Source: Oscillospiraceae bacterium
GTDB taxonomy: Bacteria; Bacillota_A; Clostridia; Oscillospirales; JAAYXM01
Direction: 5' to 3'
Assembly: GCA_017408185.1 (NCBI GenBank)
Contig: JAFQVE010000006.1
Coordinates: 1 to 35,347 of the forward strand
Length of the DNA stretch: 35,347 nt
In this document: piece by piece, positions 8,120 to 16,854 of the stretch
Layout: every line of letters starts with the position of its first letter
Numbering within the stretch: position 1 is the first letter of the stretch
Program-made: the position numbers and the translations under genes
Notes under the pieces: model-generated
Told to the model about the DNA's origin: nothing
Database searches by the model: none
The model's input: only the letters and a program-made list of their open reading frames with translations

Positions 8120-8148
8120 ATTATACCACCGTAAAGTTCGTTTGTCAA
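8120..8148 (-). promoter_or_regulatory. Consensus sigma-A promoter of the aroF operon
   Basis: On the minus strand a perfect TTGACA (8143-8148) and a perfect TATAAT (8120-8125) are separated by 17 bp. Transcription would start near 8112, about 25 nt before the leader ORF, so the leader RNA up to the attenuator is about 170 nt. Confidence 0.92.
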
Positions 8149-8249
8149 TGATTTTTTGCGAAAAAAGCGCTTGATTTATCAATAATTTATTGTTTGAATG
8201 AATTTTGAAAAAAATTCGCCGTTTTTTTTCTTAAATCTCCAAAAAAGTC

Positions 8250-8278
8250 TTGCAAAATCTGTAAAAATGTCATAAAAT
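8250..8278 (+). promoter_or_regulatory. Likely promoter of trmL
   Basis: TTGCAA (8250-8255) and TAAAAT (8273-8278) with a 17-bp spacer, 67 bp before the trmL start codon. Divergent from the aroF promoter about 100 bp away. Confidence 0.55.
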
Positions 8279-8344
8279 AATACGGTGTCGGACTCGCGGG
8301 AAAACCGCGTGGCGCGGCGCGTGAAATCTTTCGGAGGTGCGCTT

Positions 8345-8836
8345 GTGTTCAATATTGTTCTTGTAGAGCCTGAGATTCCCGCGAATACGGGCAACATCTC
8401 GCGCACTTGTGCCGTTACGGGCGCGGCGCTTCATCTTGTCCGCCCTCTTGGTTTTGACATTTCCGACCGCCAGCTTCGCCGCGCCGGACTTGACTACTGG
8501 AAACACCTTGACATTACGCTGTATGACAGCATTGACGATTTCTTTGAAAAGAATGCCGATGGTCGTTTCTTTTTTTGCACGACGAAGGCATCGCATACTT
8601 ATACTGATTTCAAGTACTGCGAGGGGGATTATTTCATCTTCGGTAAGGAAACAAAAGGACTTCCCGAGCCTCTTCTCGCAAAAAACGCGGATACGTGTAT
8701 CCGTATTCCGATGCTTCCGACGTTGCGGTCACTTAACCTGTCGAACTCCGTTGCTGTTATTATATATGAAGCTTTGCGTTGCGTCGGCTTTGAAAATATG
8801 CAGATGACGGGAAGCCTTCACAACATCGTCGAATAA
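8345..8836 (+). CDS. trmL: tRNA (cytidine/uridine-34 2'-O)-methyltransferase, SPOUT family
   Basis: Methylates the 2'-O of the wobble nucleotide in certain leucine tRNAs using S-adenosylmethionine. The protein is a minimal SPOUT (trefoil-knot) enzyme: FNIVLVEPEIPANTGNISRTC at the start, LGFDISDRQLRRAGLDYW, YFIFGKETKGLPEPLL (SAM-binding knot) and IRIPMLPTLRSLNLSNSVAVIIYEALR at the end. The reading frame is open for 20 more codons upstream, but GGAGG lies 7 nt before GTG 8345 and family members begin MFNIVLVEP, so I take the GTG start (163 aa). It stands alone between the aromatic and glycolytic operons. YibK/CspR are older names for the same family. Confidence 0.93.
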   Translation: MFNIVLVEPEIPANTGNISRTCAVTGAALHLVRPLGFDISDRQLRRAGLDYWKHLDITLYDSIDDFFEKNADGRFFFCTTKASHTYTDFKYCEGDYFIFGKETKGLPEPLLAKNADTCIRIPMLPTLRSLNLSNSVAVIIYEALRCVGFENMQMTGSLHNIVE

Positions 8837-8920
8837 TGAAGATTTTCGCAAAATCACAAAAAAATGTTATGAAAATAATGAAATATAGTTAAAATAACAG
8901 TGTAATACTTGTGTATTATG

Positions 8921-8929
8921 TGTTATAAT
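8921..8929 (+). promoter_or_regulatory. Extended -10 promoter of the glycolytic operon
   Basis: TGTTATAAT gives a perfect -10 with the TGn extension (TATAAT at 8924-8929), about 50 bp before the pgk start. No strong -35 box is seen, as is common with extended -10 promoters. A second TAATAT lies a few bases downstream. Confidence 0.6.
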
Positions 8930-8980
8930 ATATAATATGTCAATTAAATAACAATAAAATTAATTACGGAGGTATATATC

Positions 8981-10171
8981 ATGAACTACAACAAAAAGAC
9001 CATCGAAGACATAAACCCCCACGGCAAGCGTGTCCTCGTCCGTTGCGACTTCAACGTCAAGCAGGATGACACAGGCGCTATCACAGATGATAAGCGTATC
9101 GTTGCCGCACTTCCTACAATCAAATATCTTATCGAGAACGGCGCTCGCGTCATTCTTTGCTCTCACCTCGGACGTCCGAAGGGTGAGGTTAACCCGAAGT
9201 TCTCCCTTGCTCCGGTTGCAACTCGCCTTTCTGAGCATCTCGGCATCGAAGTGAAGATGGCTTCCGATGTTATCGGTGAAAGTGCAAAGGCACTTGCGGC
9301 TTCTCTTTCCGACGGCGAAGTTATGCTTCTTGAAAATGTCCGTTACCACAAGGAAGAAGAAAAGAACGATCCGGCTTTTGCAAAGGAGCTTGCATCCCTT
9401 GCAGAGCTTTATGTAAATGACGCATTCGGTACGGCTCACCGCGCGCATGCTTCCACTGCGGGTGTTGCTGATTACCTTCCGGCTGTTTGCGGATATCTCA
9501 TCGGCAAGGAAATCGGAATAATGGGTCAGGCTCTTTCCGATCCGAAGCGTCCGTTTGTTGCAATCCTCGGCGGCGCAAAGGTTTCCGATAAGCTCGGCGT
9601 TATCAACAACCTCCTTGAAAAGGTTGACACTCTCATTATCGGCGGCGGTATGGCATACACCTTTGCAAAGGCTGCAGGCGGAAGCATCGGCACATCCCTC
9701 TGTGAGGATGACCGTCTCGATTATGCACGCGAAATGATTAAGAAGGCAGAAGAAAAGGGCGTAAACTTCCTTCTCCCGACAGATACTGTTGTTGCAGAAA
9801 AGTTTGCTGCAGATGCAGAAAGCAAGGTTGTTCCGACTAAGGAAATTCCGGACGGATGGATGGGGCTTGACATCGGTCCCGATACTGTCAAGGCATTCTC
9901 CGATGCAATAAAGAGCGCAGGCACCGTTATCTGGAACGGTCCTATGGGCGTTTTTGAGTTTGAAAAGTTTGCTAAGGGAACAGAGGCAGTATGCGCTGCT
10001 GTTGCGGAAAGCGGCTCTATCTCCATCGTCGGTGGCGGTGACAGTGCAGCAGCTGTTAAGAAGCTCGGCTTTGCCAAGAAGATGACACACATCTCTACAG
10101 GCGGCGGCGCAAGCCTTGAGTTCCTCGAGGGTATTGCACTTCCGGGTATTGCATGCCTCGAAGATAAGTAA
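8981..10171 (+). CDS. pgk: Phosphoglycerate kinase
   Basis: Makes ATP and 3-phosphoglycerate from 1,3-bisphosphoglycerate. The 396-aa protein starts [27 protein letters not shown], and has [29 protein letters not shown] (catalytic region), [47 protein letters not shown] and the C-terminal nucleotide loop [14 protein letters not shown]...[13 protein letters not shown]. Both halves of the bilobal enzyme are complete. A GGAGG ribosome site precedes the ATG by 8 nt. It opens the pgk-tpiA-gpmI-eno operon; gap, its usual upstream partner, is absent here. The codon use is biased as expected for a highly expressed gene. Confidence 0.98.
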   Translation: MNYNKKTIEDINPHGKRVLVRCDFNVKQDDTGAITDDKRIVAALPTIKYLIENGARVILCSHLGRPKGEVNPKFSLAPVATRLSEHLGIEVKMASDVIGESAKALAASLSDGEVMLLENVRYHKEEEKNDPAFAKELASLAELYVNDAFGTAHRAHASTAGVADYLPAVCGYLIGKEIGIMGQALSDPKRPFVAILGGAKVSDKLGVINNLLEKVDTLIIGGGMAYTFAKAAGGSIGTSLCEDDRLDYAREMIKKAEEKGVNFLLPTDTVVAEKFAADAESKVVPTKEIPDGWMGLDIGPDTVKAFSDAIKSAGTVIWNGPMGVFEFEKFAKGTEAVCAAVAESGSISIVGGGDSAAAVKKLGFAKKMTHISTGGGASLEFLEGIALPGIACLEDK

Positions 10172-10217
10172 GTATTATTGACGTATAAGCGTTTGACATA
10201 GATTAAGGAGAAACACA

Positions 10218-10988
10218 ATGAACAGAAAATATCGCAAGACAATTATCGCAGGCAACTGGAAGATGAATAAGACACCTGCAGAGACAAAGAAGATGTTTGA
10301 AGAGCTCAAAGCTACCTGTGGAAAGCAGAAATGGTGTGACGTTGTTCTCTGCGTACCGTTTGTTGACCTTCCTGTGGCATGCCGTTGCTCAAGAGATGCA
10401 AAGATCGGTGTTGCGGCACAGAATATGCACTATGAAGAAAAAGGCGCATTTACCGGTGAAGTATCCGCAGAAATGCTCCGTGAGCTTGGTGTAAAATATG
10501 TTGTTATCGGCCACAGCGAACGCCGCGAATATTACGCTGAAACAGATAAGACCGTAAACCTCAAGGTCAAGAAGGCTCTTGAAACAGGTCTTCGTCCGAT
10601 CGTATGCGTTGGTGAAACGCTCGAACAGCGCGAATATGACGTTACAGATGAGCATATCGCAATGCAGGTGAAAATTGCCCTTGCAGATATCCCTGCCGAA
10701 AAGGTAAGGAAGATTATTTTCGCATATGAGCCCATCTGGGCTATCGGTACCGGTAAAACTGCAACCAGCGAGCAGGCAAATGAGGTTTGCGGCCTCATCC
10801 GCTCGGTTATCCGTGCAAAATACGGCGCAAGAGTTGCACGTTCGGTTACCATTCAGTACGGCGGCTCGATGAATCCGAAGAACGCAGCAGAGCTTCTCTC
10901 TATGCCTGATGTTGACGGCGGACTCATCGGCGGTGCATCTCTTAAGACGGAGGATTTTGTCGCTGTAATCAATGCGGCAAATCAATAA
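10218..10988 (+). CDS. tpiA: Triosephosphate isomerase
   Basis: Interconverts dihydroxyacetone phosphate and glyceraldehyde-3-phosphate. The 256-aa TIM barrel has IIAGNWKMNKT (substrate Asn/Lys), VVIGHSERREYY (catalytic His), FAYEPIWAIGTGKTAT (catalytic Glu and loop 6), IQYGGSMNPKNA and GGLIGGASL (phosphate loop). All catalytic residues are present and the length is usual. AAGGAG stands upstream of the ATG; the gap from pgk is 46 bp with no terminator. Confidence 0.98.
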   Translation: MNRKYRKTIIAGNWKMNKTPAETKKMFEELKATCGKQKWCDVVLCVPFVDLPVACRCSRDAKIGVAAQNMHYEEKGAFTGEVSAEMLRELGVKYVVIGHSERREYYAETDKTVNLKVKKALETGLRPIVCVGETLEQREYDVTDEHIAMQVKIALADIPAEKVRKIIFAYEPIWAIGTGKTATSEQANEVCGLIRSVIRAKYGARVARSVTIQYGGSMNPKNAAELLSMPDVDGGLIGGASLKTEDFVAVINAANQ

Positions 10989-10993
10989 ATGAT

Positions 10994-12520
10994 ATGAACA
11001 GAAGTAAAACACCTATTACTCTTATCATAATGGACGGCTTCGGCAACGCTGCGGAAGGGGATGGCAACGCAATAAGCCGTGCTGCTACCCCGAACCTTGA
11101 CAAAATTTTTGCCGAGAATCCGAAAAGCGCCCTTCGCGCATCAGGCCTTGCGGTCGGTCTTCCCGACGGGCAGATGGGAAATTCTGAGGTGGGTCACACA
11201 AACATCGGCGCAGGCCGTGTTGTGTTCCAGGATCTTCCGAGAATCTCCTGTGCAATTGACGACGGAAGCTTCTTTGAAAACCGCGAGCTTGTTGCCGCGT
11301 GTGAGAACTGCAAAGCAAACGGAACAGCTCTCCATCTTATGGGACTTATGTCCGACGGTGGCGTTCACAGCCATAACACTCACGCTTGGGGACTTTTGCG
11401 CCTTGCAAAAAAGCTTGGTGTGGAGAAGGTATACCTTCACTGCTTCCTCGACGGGCGCGACGTTTCTCCCACATCGGGCGAGGGCTTTGTCCGCGAGGCA
11501 ATGGAAAAATGTGCTGAAATCGGCGTAGGTGCTGTATCAACCCTTATGGGAAGATACTTTGCAATGGATCGCGACAACCGTTGGGACAGAGTTGAAAAAG
11601 CTTACCGCGCAATCGTTTTTGCCGAGGGCGAGAACACCGATAATGCGGCAGAGGCGGTTAAAAAGTCATATGAGGACGGCAAGACGGATGAGTTTGTCGA
11701 GCCTACGGTATGTGCAGGATATCCGGGTCTTTCTGAAAACGACTCGATTATCTTCTTCAACTTCCGCCCTGACCGTGCGCGTGAGATAACAAGAACTTTT
11801 GTGGATGATGCGTTTGACGGTTTCGACCGCGGCGAAGGATTTAAAAAGGTTTTCTACGTCTGCATGACGCAGTATGACGCCAATATGCCGAATGTTCGTG
11901 TTGCATTCGCTCCTGAAAGCCTTGACAACACATTCGGTGAATATATAAGCTCTCTCGGTATTTCTCAGCTCCGTATTGCGGAGACAGAAAAGTACGCTCA
12001 CGTTACATTCTTCTTCAACGGCGGTGTTGAGAAGATGTATGAGGGGGAGGACAGAATTCTCGTTAACTCTCCGAAGGTTGCAACGTATGACCTTCAGCCG
12101 GAAATGAGCGCACCCGAGGTTACCGAAAAGGTTCTTGAGGCAATTGCATCCGGCAAGTACGATGTTATCATACTCAATTACGCAAACTGCGATATGGTTG
12201 GTCACACAGGTGTATTTGATGCAGCAAAAACAGCGGTAGAAACCGTTGATTCCTGCGTCGGACGCGTTGTAGAGGCTATGCGCGATATCGGCGGTGTAAG
12301 CATTCTTACCGCTGACCACGGCAATGCGGATAAGATGATTGATGATGACGGTTCATCTCCGTTTACGGCTCATACCACAAACGAGGTTCCGTTCTGCATT
12401 GTAGGCGCAAACGTAACGCTCCGCGACGGAAAGCTCTGCGATATTGCACCGACGATGCTCGACCTCTTAGGTCTTGCAAAGCCCGACGAAATGACGGGCG
12501 AATCACTTATTGTCGAATAA
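10994..12520 (+). CDS. gpmI: 2,3-bisphosphoglycerate-independent phosphoglycerate mutase
   Basis: Interconverts 3- and 2-phosphoglycerate without cofactor, using two Mn ions and a phosphoserine intermediate. The 508-aa protein belongs to the alkaline phosphatase superfamily: ITLIIMDGFGNAAEGDGNAI holds the first metal Asp, GQMGNSEVGHTNIGAGRVV holds the catalytic Ser, and LNYANCDMVGHTG and ILTADHGNADKM hold further metal ligands. Typical length is about 510 aa. It begins only 5 bp after the tpiA stop and I see no clear Shine-Dalgarno sequence at the start, so translation is probably coupled to tpiA. Confidence 0.97.
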   Translation: MNRSKTPITLIIMDGFGNAAEGDGNAISRAATPNLDKIFAENPKSALRASGLAVGLPDGQMGNSEVGHTNIGAGRVVFQDLPRISCAIDDGSFFENRELVAACENCKANGTALHLMGLMSDGGVHSHNTHAWGLLRLAKKLGVEKVYLHCFLDGRDVSPTSGEGFVREAMEKCAEIGVGAVSTLMGRYFAMDRDNRWDRVEKAYRAIVFAEGENTDNAAEAVKKSYEDGKTDEFVEPTVCAGYPGLSENDSIIFFNFRPDRAREITRTFVDDAFDGFDRGEGFKKVFYVCMTQYDANMPNVRVAFAPESLDNTFGEYISSLGISQLRIAETEKYAHVTFFFNGGVEKMYEGEDRILVNSPKVATYDLQPEMSAPEVTEKVLEAIASGKYDVIILNYANCDMVGHTGVFDAAKTAVETVDSCVGRVVEAMRDIGGVSILTADHGNADKMIDDDGSSPFTAHTTNEVPFCIVGANVTLRDGKLCDIAPTMLDLLGLAKPDEMTGESLIVE

Positions 12521-12532
12521 ATTTTCACATAA

Positions 12533-13924
<1,392 letters not shown>

Positions 13925-13953
13925 GTATGGAGGGGAGAACTTACAAAAAACTA

Positions 13954-13992
13954 TATACAAATACACTAAACTATGTTATAATATGTAGTGTA
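13954..13992 (+). promoter_or_regulatory. Promoter and putative autoregulatory operator of the AbiE operon
   Basis: TATACA (13954-13959) and a perfect extended -10 TGTTATAAT (TATAAT 13977-13982) are spaced by 17 bp. The -10 is centred in a perfect inverted repeat TACACTA (13962-13968) / TAGTGTA (13986-13992). AbiEi antitoxins of other systems bind inverted repeats at their own promoter, so this is a candidate operator. Confidence 0.65.
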
Positions 13993-14014
13993 ATTGTATG
14001 AGGTGGTGTTTAGA

Positions 14015-14608
14015 ATGACGCATATTCAAAAAGTTAAAAAGATTATGGACGAGCATAACGGTGTTGTTACCTCTGCTATGCTTACCAAAGAAGGCATACC
14101 GAGATTGTATTTGAAACAGCTGCGTGACCGCGGAGAGCTGGAATTTGTCAGTAGGGGGATTTATGTCAGCAGCAATGCTTTTGAAGACGAAATGTATATT
14201 TTGCAATGCAAATATTCAAAAGGAATTTTTTCACACGAAACAGCGCTGTATATACACGGATATTCTGACCGAACGCCGGCAAAATATACTATGACATTTA
14301 ATTACGGATATCATTCTGCCTCTCTTAAAACAGAAAATGTAATTGCGAGATATTCTGTGGCAGATGCTTATAATTTAGGAATTACACAGGCTAAATCTCC
14401 TTGCGGAAACGATATAGCAATTTACAACATTGAAAAAACGCTGTGTGATGTTGTTAAGGGAAACAATGCCTGCGATATTCAAATTGTAAATGTGGCTATG
14501 AGAAAATATGCACAGAGCAAAGAAAAAAATATCAATTTACTATTTGAGTATGCTGAAAGGTTAAAGGTAAAGAAAAAAATACTAAACTATATGGGGGTGC
14601 TGCTGTGA
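14015..14608 (+). CDS. abiEi: AbiEi-type antitoxin / transcriptional repressor
   Basis: Probable antitoxin of a type IV toxin-antitoxin (abortive infection AbiE) pair. The N-terminal ~60 residues look like a winged-helix antitoxin domain (VKKIMDEHNGVVTSAMLTKEGIPRLYLKQL, then RGELEFVSRGIYV), typical of the AbiEi_4-like antitoxin family. The rest includes KGIFSHETALYIHGYSDRTP and YNIEKTLCDVVKG, blocks shared by family members. An in-frame TTG 21 bp upstream exists, but AGGTGG sits 8 nt before ATG 14015, which I chose (197 aa). The stop overlaps the GTG of the next gene by 3 bp. It probably represses the operon through the inverted repeat at its promoter. The region is more A/T-rich than the glycolytic genes, suggesting transfer. 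Confidence 0.85.
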   Translation: MTHIQKVKKIMDEHNGVVTSAMLTKEGIPRLYLKQLRDRGELEFVSRGIYVSSNAFEDEMYILQCKYSKGIFSHETALYIHGYSDRTPAKYTMTFNYGYHSASLKTENVIARYSVADAYNLGITQAKSPCGNDIAIYNIEKTLCDVVKGNNACDIQIVNVAMRKYAQSKEKNINLLFEYAERLKVKKKILNYMGVLL

Positions 14609-15450
14609 TTACAAAAAATGCAATGCAACTTAAAGCATTTATCAAAAACAAGGCAGTGGAAAAGAATATATCCGCACAGCTTGTTATGCAGAACTATATG
14701 CTTGAAAGATTGCTTGAACGCATATCATTATCTGACTACAGAAATAATTTTATACTAAAAGGTGGCTTCCTTATATCTGCCATTGTCGGGCTTGATACAA
14801 GAACAACGATGGATTTGGATACAACAATTAAAGGATTTGATCTCAACAAAGAAAATCTGAAAAAGATATTTACTGATGTTTGTGCAATACCGGTTGAGGA
14901 CGATGTAAGCTTTCAAATCTGCAACATGGGCGAAATCCGTGAAGGTGACGAATATCCGGGCTATCGGGTACACTTAAAAGCAAGCTATCCGCCGCTTTCC
15001 GTTCCTCTTACGGTTGATGTTACAACAGGAGATAAAATTACACCGAGAGAAATTTCTTACACTTTCAAACTTCTTTTTGATGACCGCAGTATTAGCGTAT
15101 TGGCATACAACCTTGAAACAGTAATTGCAGAAAAATTGGAAACGGTTATTTCAAGAGGTATAGCAAACACAAGACCAAGAGATTTCTACGACATACATAT
15201 CCTCTATACCTTGCGTGGCAGCGAATGTAATATGGAGATACTTTCACAGGCTTTACGGCAGACAGCAGACAAAAGAGGATCTTTCGGTGTTATGAAGAAC
15301 TACGAAAAGATTACACTCAATGTGTTAAGCAGCGAACAAATGCAAGGCTTTTGGACGAAGTACAGGAAAGATTTTGACTATGCTTCAGATATCACGTTTG
15401 AAGATGTTTGCAAAACCGTTATAACTATATTCAAACAATTATCACTATAA
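14605..15450 (+). CDS. abiEii: AbiEii-type nucleotidyltransferase toxin
   Basis: Probable toxin of the AbiE pair, a DUF1814 family nucleotidyltransferase (281 aa). FILKGGFLIS near residue 50 and DTRTTMDLDTTIKGF near 66-80 give the GG...D-x-D polymerase-beta-like active site. AYNLETVIAEKLETVISRG near 170-190 carries the conserved Lys motif, and NTRPRDFYDIHILYTL follows, all as expected for AbiEii. The start is GTG 14605, overlapping the antitoxin stop (GTGA), after GGGGGTG; such overlap is usual for these pairs. Relatives such as MenT toxins add nucleotides to tRNA acceptor ends; whether this one does so is inference. Function as phage defence is likewise inferred from the family. Confidence 0.9.
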   Translation: MITKNAMQLKAFIKNKAVEKNISAQLVMQNYMLERLLERISLSDYRNNFILKGGFLISAIVGLDTRTTMDLDTTIKGFDLNKENLKKIFTDVCAIPVEDDVSFQICNMGEIREGDEYPGYRVHLKASYPPLSVPLTVDVTTGDKITPREISYTFKLLFDDRSISVLAYNLETVIAEKLETVISRGIANTRPRDFYDIHILYTLRGSECNMEILSQALRQTADKRGSFGVMKNYEKITLNVLSSEQMQGFWTKYRKDFDYASDITFEDVCKTVITIFKQLSL

Positions 15451-15477
15451 ATTCAACATTACAACCGAGTAAAATCA

Positions 15478-15579
15478 CAATCTACCTCGGCAAGAAAGCA
15501 TGGTTCAACCTTAAGTAAGAACCAACTGAATAATAAAACTTTATCGCCTCCTGCAATTTGCAGGAGGCGATTTTGTGTG
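15478..15579 (+). repeat. Direct repeat copy 2: displaced eno 3' end plus terminator
   Basis: 102 bp nearly identical to 13824-13924 (one A-to-T change and one extra T). It contains the last 13 eno codons, the stop and the complete terminator hairpin (stem 15543-15571), but no eno gene is attached. It lies 27 bp after the abiEii stop and would also terminate that operon. Its right border coincides with the broken start of the DUF188 fragment. Confidence 0.95.
15543..15574 (+). terminator. Terminator in repeat copy 2, now ending the AbiE operon
   Basis: The same 13-bp perfect stem and 3-nt loop as the eno terminator, followed by TTTGTGTG. By position it serves the AbiE operon. Confidence 0.8.
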
Positions 15580-15585
15580 CCGTGA

Positions 15586-15777
15586 CATATATTCTGCGAC
15601 ACCGCCTATGTTTTTGACAAAGTGAGAGCAGGAACTTACAGCTTACCAAAAGGTGCTGACAGTGCAGATTTTGAACTTGTGAACTTTGTGCGGCGCGGGG
15701 ATATTGTAATAACTCAGGACTACAGGCTGGCATCAATGGTGCTCTCCCGAGGGAGAGCGTGTATCAATCCTCTGTGA
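15586..15777 (+). pseudogene. Internal fragment of a YaiI/YqxD (DUF188) family gene
   Basis: Reading from 15586 gives about 63 codons with FCDTAYVFDKVR, GADSADFELVNFV, RRGDIVITQDYRLASMVLSRG and CINPL before a TGA. This matches the C-terminal half of the YaiI/YqxD family (PIN-like DUF188), where GADxADFxxVNxVxxGDIVxTQDxxLA is conserved. The N-terminal half, with its usual MxIxVDADACPV motif, is missing: an in-frame TGA stands at 15583, right at the border of the eno repeat. The normal C-terminal tail is missing too, and the fragment runs 14 bp into the end of the AraC gene. It is a remnant with both ends lost, probably from the rearrangement that placed the AbiE cassette or the following locus here. 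Confidence 0.75.
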
Positions 15778-16678
15778 GCCATTTAAAGCGCTTACGAACC
15801 GGAATTCGCTCCGGACGCCTTGATAAGAAACGCATTTTCTGATACTCGGTAGGTGTCATTCCAAGATATTTTGAAAAAGCGCGAGAAAGGGTGGCATGGT
15901 TGCCGAGACCTGTGCGAGCAGCAATATCTTCAAAGAGCAAATCGGTATATGCGAGAAGGTTGGTTGCATGGTAAAGTCTGACCGAGATGAGAAAGTTAAG
16001 TGGAGTAAGCCCTGTTACTCTTTTAAAGACGGCGGTAAAAAAACGTCTGGGAATACCTGCGATTCTGCTCATATCATCAAGGGAAATTTTTTTGTCGTAA
16101 TTCTCTGAAATAAAATCTATTGAGCGTTCAACAGCATTAAGATGCTCTAAAAACTTTTGGGGAGGGAAATCGCAAGTAGACTTCGCACAGCTCATTCTGA
16201 GAAGTGAAGCTATAAGACTTGCTATGTGACTGTAGGAAAAGTCGTTTCCGCGCTCGAAGACAGTGATCATTTCACGCACAAGTGATTTGGCTGCGTTGGC
16301 ATTTTCCGGGAAGATATGTGTAAGCGGTATTTTTTTGCCCTCAAAATGCGCGAAGTCCTTGTATGCGAAAAAATTGTAGCCGTGATCAGTAAGAAAACTT
16401 TGATGAAACCAAAGGTGTGCAATAATGGGAGTGTCGCTGGAATTCACGGTGCTGAGTCCGTGACTGGTGTAAGGGGGAAGAAAGGTAAGTGAGCCGGAAC
16501 TTTGAAGATATTCCTTTCCGTCAATGATATGAAGAAGTTCGCCTGAAAGAACAAAGCATATTTGTATGTGCCGGTGAAAATGTGTATGGTCTTGTGTTCT
16601 GATAGATTCTGTGGAAACTCTCACCAGGTGGGTATCCATATAATCAGGTGCATTGTAAAGTGGAAGCAAATCCGGCAT
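15764..16678 (-). CDS. AraC family transcriptional regulator
   Basis: A 304-aa regulator with an N-terminal cupin sensor domain (THFHRHIQICFVLSGELLHIIDGKEY, then GSLTFLPPYTSHGL) and a C-terminal AraC double helix-turn-helix (ERSIDFISENYDKKISLDDMSRIAGIPRRFFTAVFKRVTGLTPLNFLISVRL, then DIAARTGLGNHATLSRAFSKYLGMTPTEYQ). The cupin suggests sugar or sugar-acid sensing, as in many regulators next to polysaccharide-use genes. The frame is open 12 codons upstream, but GGAGG sits 7 nt before ATG 16678. It is divergent from the secreted-protein block and presumably controls it. Its 3' end overlaps the DUF188 remnant. Confidence 0.92.
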   Translation of the reverse strand: MPDLLPLYNAPDYMDTHLVRVSTESIRTQDHTHFHRHIQICFVLSGELLHIIDGKEYLQSSGSLTFLPPYTSHGLSTVNSSDTPIIAHLWFHQSFLTDHGYNFFAYKDFAHFEGKKIPLTHIFPENANAAKSLVREMITVFERGNDFSYSHIASLIASLLRMSCAKSTCDFPPQKFLEHLNAVERSIDFISENYDKKISLDDMSRIAGIPRRFFTAVFKRVTGLTPLNFLISVRLYHATNLLAYTDLLFEDIAARTGLGNHATLSRAFSKYLGMTPTEYQKMRFLSRRPERIPVRKRFKWLTED

Positions 16679-16701
16679 AATAACACCTCCTGTTGATAGA
16701 T

Positions 16702-16730
16702 AGTATATCACCATACGAGTTTGATGTCAA
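16702..16730 (-). promoter_or_regulatory. Promoter of the AraC regulator gene
   Basis: On the minus strand a perfect TTGACA (16725-16730), 17-bp spacer and TATACT (16702-16707), 24 bp before the start codon. A TGATA/TATCA inverted repeat overlaps the -10 on the plus strand and could be an operator, but this is weak. Confidence 0.8.
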
Positions 16731-16771
16731 AGAGAAAAAATGGAGTGCGCCCGATTTGCAACAAAGATGTG

Positions 16772-16801
16772 TTGAAATGGTACCGTAAAATGTTTTAATA
16801 T
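16772..16801 (+). promoter_or_regulatory. Likely promoter of the surface polysaccharide locus
   Basis: TTGAAA (16772-16777) and TAATAT (16796-16801) with an 18-bp spacer, 54 bp upstream of the first secreted-protein gene. Downstream, CCTTAC (16813-16818) and GTAAGG (16838-16843) form an inverted repeat whose right arm includes the ribosome site. Confidence 0.55.
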
Positions 16802-16854
16802 AAGCATATAGGCCTTACAATGGCTGAAATATTTAAGGTAAGGAGAAATAAAAC

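Noticed and set aside
8960..10090. 376-aa open frame antisense to pgk
   Set aside because: It mirrors the strongly biased codons of pgk, is Cys/Ser/Leu-rich without domain motifs, and has no ribosome site or operon context.
11666..12319. 217-aa frame antisense to gpmI
   Set aside because: Shadow of a certain gene; no motif and no ribosome site.
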